DNA of 64,000 nt, from NCBI GenBank assembly GCA_000708835.1, contig DF237051.1, positions 88,436-152,435 on the forward strand, given 5' to 3'. Numbering within the stretch: position 1 is the first letter of the stretch; each line of letters opens with the position of its first letter. The position numbers were made by a program, and so were the translations under genes. Of the stretch, positions 60,039 through 64,000 are shown in pieces. This DNA is from Klebsormidium nitens. Its lineage: Eukaryota > Streptophyta > Klebsormidiophyceae > Klebsormidiales > Klebsormidiaceae. The notes beneath the pieces are model-generated. The model was not told the DNA's origin and made no database searches. It saw nothing but the letters and a program-made list of their open reading frames with translations.

Positions 60039-63000
60039 TCATCTGAGAAACGCCTTATCGCTGTCGATCGAACTTCCGAGGTAGCCGCCCGCATCTTCCA
60101 TCACGAACAGCCCATCGTCGCTCCCACGCGGCGACATTACGTCGCTAGTTGGCGAGAGCAGGTCGCCCTCTGAGCTGGCGTTGGACACCCGGTGGAAAGT
60201 CGTTTCGGCGACTGGAAGGGCTTCGGTGAAGGGCAGCCGGTCGCCGGTGGAGTACACGTACAGGGTCGGGATGGCTGCCGTGTTGAAGCCGTTGAACGCA
60301 GAGCCTGCGCAAAACGATCACAGCACGAGTCAATAAGGGCAGTTGGGATCTGAAAGGCGTGCTTTCTACAGATCGATGTTCCACTTGTTAGCCTGTATAA
60401 GGGCACGCCCAGTCGTTTTACTTCCTAAAACGGACTGCTCCCGTTTTTTGTAGCTCTTTGTTCTCTTTCGAGCGCAAGGAAGTTCTGATGCAACGACCAG
60501 GATCTTTCGATCCGAGTAGTAGCAGTCAGGTTAGCACTTCTGTGGACTGACTGCCTCAACTCAAATCGGTTTTTCAAAACGACTTACGATCGTTTTGAAT
60601 ATCATACGAAATGTGTCAAGGACGGAGGCAAAGCGCGTATCAGAAACAAACCAAGGGGCTTGATTCTGGAACGGTGAACTGGCTCTTAATAACGAGATGA
60701 CTGCAGGATTTTCAACGAGTGCATTCTCACCGGCTGTCTGCGTGTAGGCCCCCATGTTTGACCAGACGAGCCAGTCCCCGACCTGCAGCCGGGGCAGCGG
60801 GTAGTCGCGGAGAATCGTGTCGAGACCGTCGCAAGTGGGACCAAAAACGGTGGACCTGCCGAGAGAAGAAGACAAAACTTGGCTTAGGGATGTTGTTCTG
60901 AGCACTATAACTTGATGACCCCTTTCTGGTCGTTTGTGTCGGATGTAGCGCTGGGCCCTTAGGTGTGTGGCTCTGGCGCTCCGTTGCGAGAGACGTTCCA
61001 TTACGAGAAAGGGAGATGAAGTTCAGCAGAAGGCGCTTCTCGGTTCAAAGGAGCAATGAGATTGATTCTGCTCTACATAAATAACATACGTGCTGTTTGG
61101 GTTGCTTCTTCTCATCTTCGGAAGGACGCGACTCTTGCACGCAACTGCGTAGACTCCCATACGCATGCTCCTTTCCCTCGGGCTTAAACGCACGCAGACG
61201 AGCAGCGGAAGAACGTTGAATAGAACACTTCAGGACAAGAAAAGCGAAACAAAAAGGAAGGTTCTTAAGTAGAGGAAGTACGCGCCTTCACTCGTAACAC
61301 TTGTGAAAGTTGGTCCGTTCTTCGCAGCCGAAAACCAGACGGAAAGGGAAAAGGCCCTCACCCTAACCTCTTTTCCCCGGGCTCCCCCCCCGCAGCGGCC
61401 GGAAGTCCAGCGTGGTACAGGAGATCAAAAGGCAACCGGAACGGAAAGCATGTCGGTGGAAAACACACTCACCCGTACGTCCGCTCCCCGGGCTCCGCGT
61501 CCCGCAGCGGCCGGACGTCCAGCGTGGCGTGGTCGTACAGGACGCAGTTCATGCTGCCGTACATGCCGTCGTTCGTCCAGTACTCCTGCGTCCCCTCGGC
61601 GCCCTCGCGGCCGCGGTGCCCGAAGACGCACGTGGCCAGGCTGCCCGGCGCTTCCGCGAAGTAGCGCCCGGGTTCCGCGATGATGGACACCCCGCAGCCG
61701 GGCGGGAAGTGCGCGTCGAGAGCGGCGTTGATCGCGGCCGCGGCGCGGGCGAAGGGGAGGCGGCCGCGCACGGAGAAGCCGCCGCCGATGTCGAGGATGG
61801 TCATGGGCGGCAGGCCCAGGGTTTGGGACAGGTCGAAGATGCGGCGCGCGGCGCAGATCGCGTCGGCGTGCGCGCGAGCGCCCCCAGCGCCGCTGCCCAC
61901 GTGGAACGAGATGCCTGCAATCAGGAGGACGATTGTTGATGATGTACTTTGGTGCTGAGTAGAGTGCCAGAATAAGAGGTGCAACTGTCAATCGTTTACT
62001 CACAAACATCTCGTCGAGACAGGATAAACGAGGCTGCTGTTCGGTTTCTTCGGAAGGGGTTTGTCTCTGGCTGAAGCAGCTCGCGGAATACAATCAACTA
62101 AGGTGGATAAATTGCAAGCAGCTGGTGGGTTGCAATCGGCGACATGAGCGACCGCCATCGAATCGAGTCCTGGAAGCACGAAGTGACCGCATTACGTGCT
62201 GAACCAAGGGCACGCTCAACCGAATCAAAGCAGCAAAGTAGAGCGGCAGCTGTTCTCTGTCGATTCTGGTAGGATTATTTCGGGAAGTCGACTCCGAGAC
62301 GAAGCTGTCAGCAGCCAGGATTTACAGTTGCCCCTTAGAATGAAGCAGATTTTGCCATACGCAACGACTCGAAGACAGCCATAGTTGGCCTCTTAGGGGT
62401 CGCCAACTCTGGCCGATGCCTCGAACTTGTTTCCTATTGTGCCCGAAGGTCTATTCCAGCCACGTACCGGCCACATGGATCCCCAGCGCGCGCGCAGTCG
62501 TCAGCAGCTGCGGCACGTCCTCGACGAGCGCGCCGTACTTGACGCCAAGCGGGCACTGCGCCTCGGGGTCGTCCGCGCGGATCCGTAACAAAACCCGGGT
62601 TTGCGGGTGCAACTCCTTCAATTTGTGGAGCTCGCCCTCGCTGTCGAAGGTGGTTAGGTTAACCCCGGTCTCGGCCGCGTGCCGGATGTGCCCGGGCATC
62701 TTGCACGGGTTGGCGAAGAGGAGGGAGCTGGTCGGGACGCCCACCTGGCGCAGCATCTCGATCTCGGCCTTGCTGGCGACGTCGAATCCTGGAAAGAAGG
62801 GGTTAGGAGCCTGGTTAGGAGTGTTTGCTAGCTGGGATCTTCGAACCGAATGGAGATTACGATCAGAATATCAGAGACGTTTCGAAGTGTTCTGATTGAT
62901 TTCTGACTTAGAAGATTTGAGCCCTCTTGATTCGGACTAAAAGTTGGAAACAGATTCCGGGAAGAAGCGTTCAGATTACTTTGCAGATGCTTGCAAAATG

Positions 63001-64000
63001 AAAACCGTTGCAGACCTCATTTCGAGGAGAATTCCGTGGCAAAGAGACGGACAGAATCTTGCTTTTGATTTCAGCATTCGGCTAGCTAAGTCTAGGGGAA
63101 GTCTGTGAGGGCGTTCATTGCATACGCATGTTGGACGCAGTCTCAGCAATCGAAGTTCTGGCTCTGAATACTCATGATCTGTAGGAAACTTCAAACGGAA
63201 AGGGAGCACCTTATTGGAATTCCGACGTGAAATATTGTCCAGATTGAGGGGATATTTTACAAATGAACAACCCTTGCATAGATTCTCTGCAGCATCAGAG
63301 ACCGCAGCATACAAAAGTATGGGAACTTCGTTCCTATAGCCCTAACCCTTGAACAAACTCAGGAAGGAATGCAGTTGGTCTAGCTTTAAAGACAGATTTT
63401 CGAAGCCTTCACGCCAATCAAGCTAACCAGGCAAAACCCCAAGAAGTGTGATCGAGATCGTGAAGTTTCTCCTTGTAACAATCACTGCTGATGACTCCGA
63501 ACAATTTAGCGCAGACCGCTGGAATCCATTGCAAACATGAACCATATCATCTGGATGAAAGAACGTCTAGCAGGGGGTGCTCAACGGTGCTTCCTTCTGA
63601 AAACCTGCTGAACAAAGAAGAGGACAATTCTATGCTCACCTGCACCAAGTGCTGCCAAGACTGAAAGCAAACCCGGATCCGGGTTGCACTTGACCGCGTA
63701 GAAGGGATCCACCCTCGGCATCGCCTCCTTCCACGCCTTGAACAACCGCACCACGAGACCCATGTCAAAGACGTAGAACGGATCCTCCTCGGTGCGCACC
63801 GCCACTACCTTCCGCATGAAAGCAGCGATGTCGTTTTCACTCCCCTCGCCCACGGACCTCGCGCCAAACGCGGCCACTACCGTGGAGACACGTGGATCCT
63901 CCAGGCCTGCCTGCCAGGGGGGCGCCGCGGGGGAGGTTTTGCAGGTGAGCTTGCCCCCCTGGAAGAGAGGCAGTGGCGCCTCCTTGAGGAGCTCTTCGAA
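60039..64000 (-). CDS. ODC: Ornithine decarboxylase, 5' end outside window
   Basis: Five exons in phase, transcript order: 63640-64000 (open to the window edge), 62468-62788, 61473-61914, 60731-60855, 60039-60304; 504 residues present. A PLP enzyme that makes putrescine from ornithine, the first step of polyamine synthesis. Motifs: PFYAVKCNP with the PLP lysine, [62 protein letters not shown] and FGPTCDGLD with the active-site Cys and the substrate Asp typical of ODC. After the usual end ([15 protein letters not shown]) there is an extra tail of about 65 residues rich in Ser, Pro, Glu and Asp. One intron has an exon echo. Arginine or diaminopimelate decarboxylase is unlikely given the GPTCD motif and size. 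Confidence 0.93.
61357..61420 (-). repeat. Exon echo of ODC exon 3 3' end
   Basis: CCCTCACCCTAACC...CCCGGGCTCC...GCAGCGGCCGGAAGTCCAGCGTGG mirrors the end of the exon and its donor at 61467-61530, about 112 bp away. The donor complement CTCAC is kept, and a few indels are present. Confidence 0.8.

Noticed and set aside
61425-62093. Minus-strand frame of 222 codons in the ODC gene
   Set aside because: An Arg/Pro-rich wrong frame over the GC-rich third ODC exon.

Overview
This window is nuclear DNA from a green-lineage eukaryote. The genes are broken by many GT-AG introns, each encoded by GC-rich exons set in less GC-rich introns. Gene content points to a streptophyte with a flagellated stage, most likely a charophyte alga of the Klebsormidium kind (inference). 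There is a plant-type fused PurK-PurE AIR carboxylase with a plastid-like leader, a plant STE1-type sterol C5-desaturase, an ECT-like YTH reader and an ornithine decarboxylase. Alongside them are a complete intraflagellar transport gene (IFT172) and a FAM227/FWWh gene, both typical of organisms that build cilia.

Layout from left to right: the 3' part of a FAM227-like gene (+, 59-5398); an AT-richer gene-poor gap holding a MITE-like hairpin (7293-7487); an unrecognised membrane/coiled-coil gene (-, 7668-8486), head to head with the AIR carboxylase gene (+, 9037-18163); a gene-poor gap; the YTH gene (+, 22832-28804); another gap; IFT172 (-, 30845-50050), 29 exons whose phases all join and which code for 1746 aa; STE1 (+, 50754-54719), head to head with IFT172; a gap; an F-box/LRR gene with one apparent frameshift (-, 56236-58493); and an ornithine decarboxylase cut by the right edge (-, 60039-64000).

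The genes do not form one pathway. They cover purine synthesis, m6A reading, cilium building, sterol synthesis, polyamine synthesis and probably ubiquitin targeting.

The most unusual signal is one that ordinary feature types do not name. In five of the six multi-exon genes (not seen in the FAM227-like gene), introns carry tandem, progressively decayed copies of the end of a neighbouring exon together with its splice junction. I call these exon echoes. The usual period is about 125-200 bp, often 135-150 bp. Several copies still have an open frame and a consensus splice site. I propose junction-spanning tandem duplication followed by decay as a recurrent process in this genome. No function is established.
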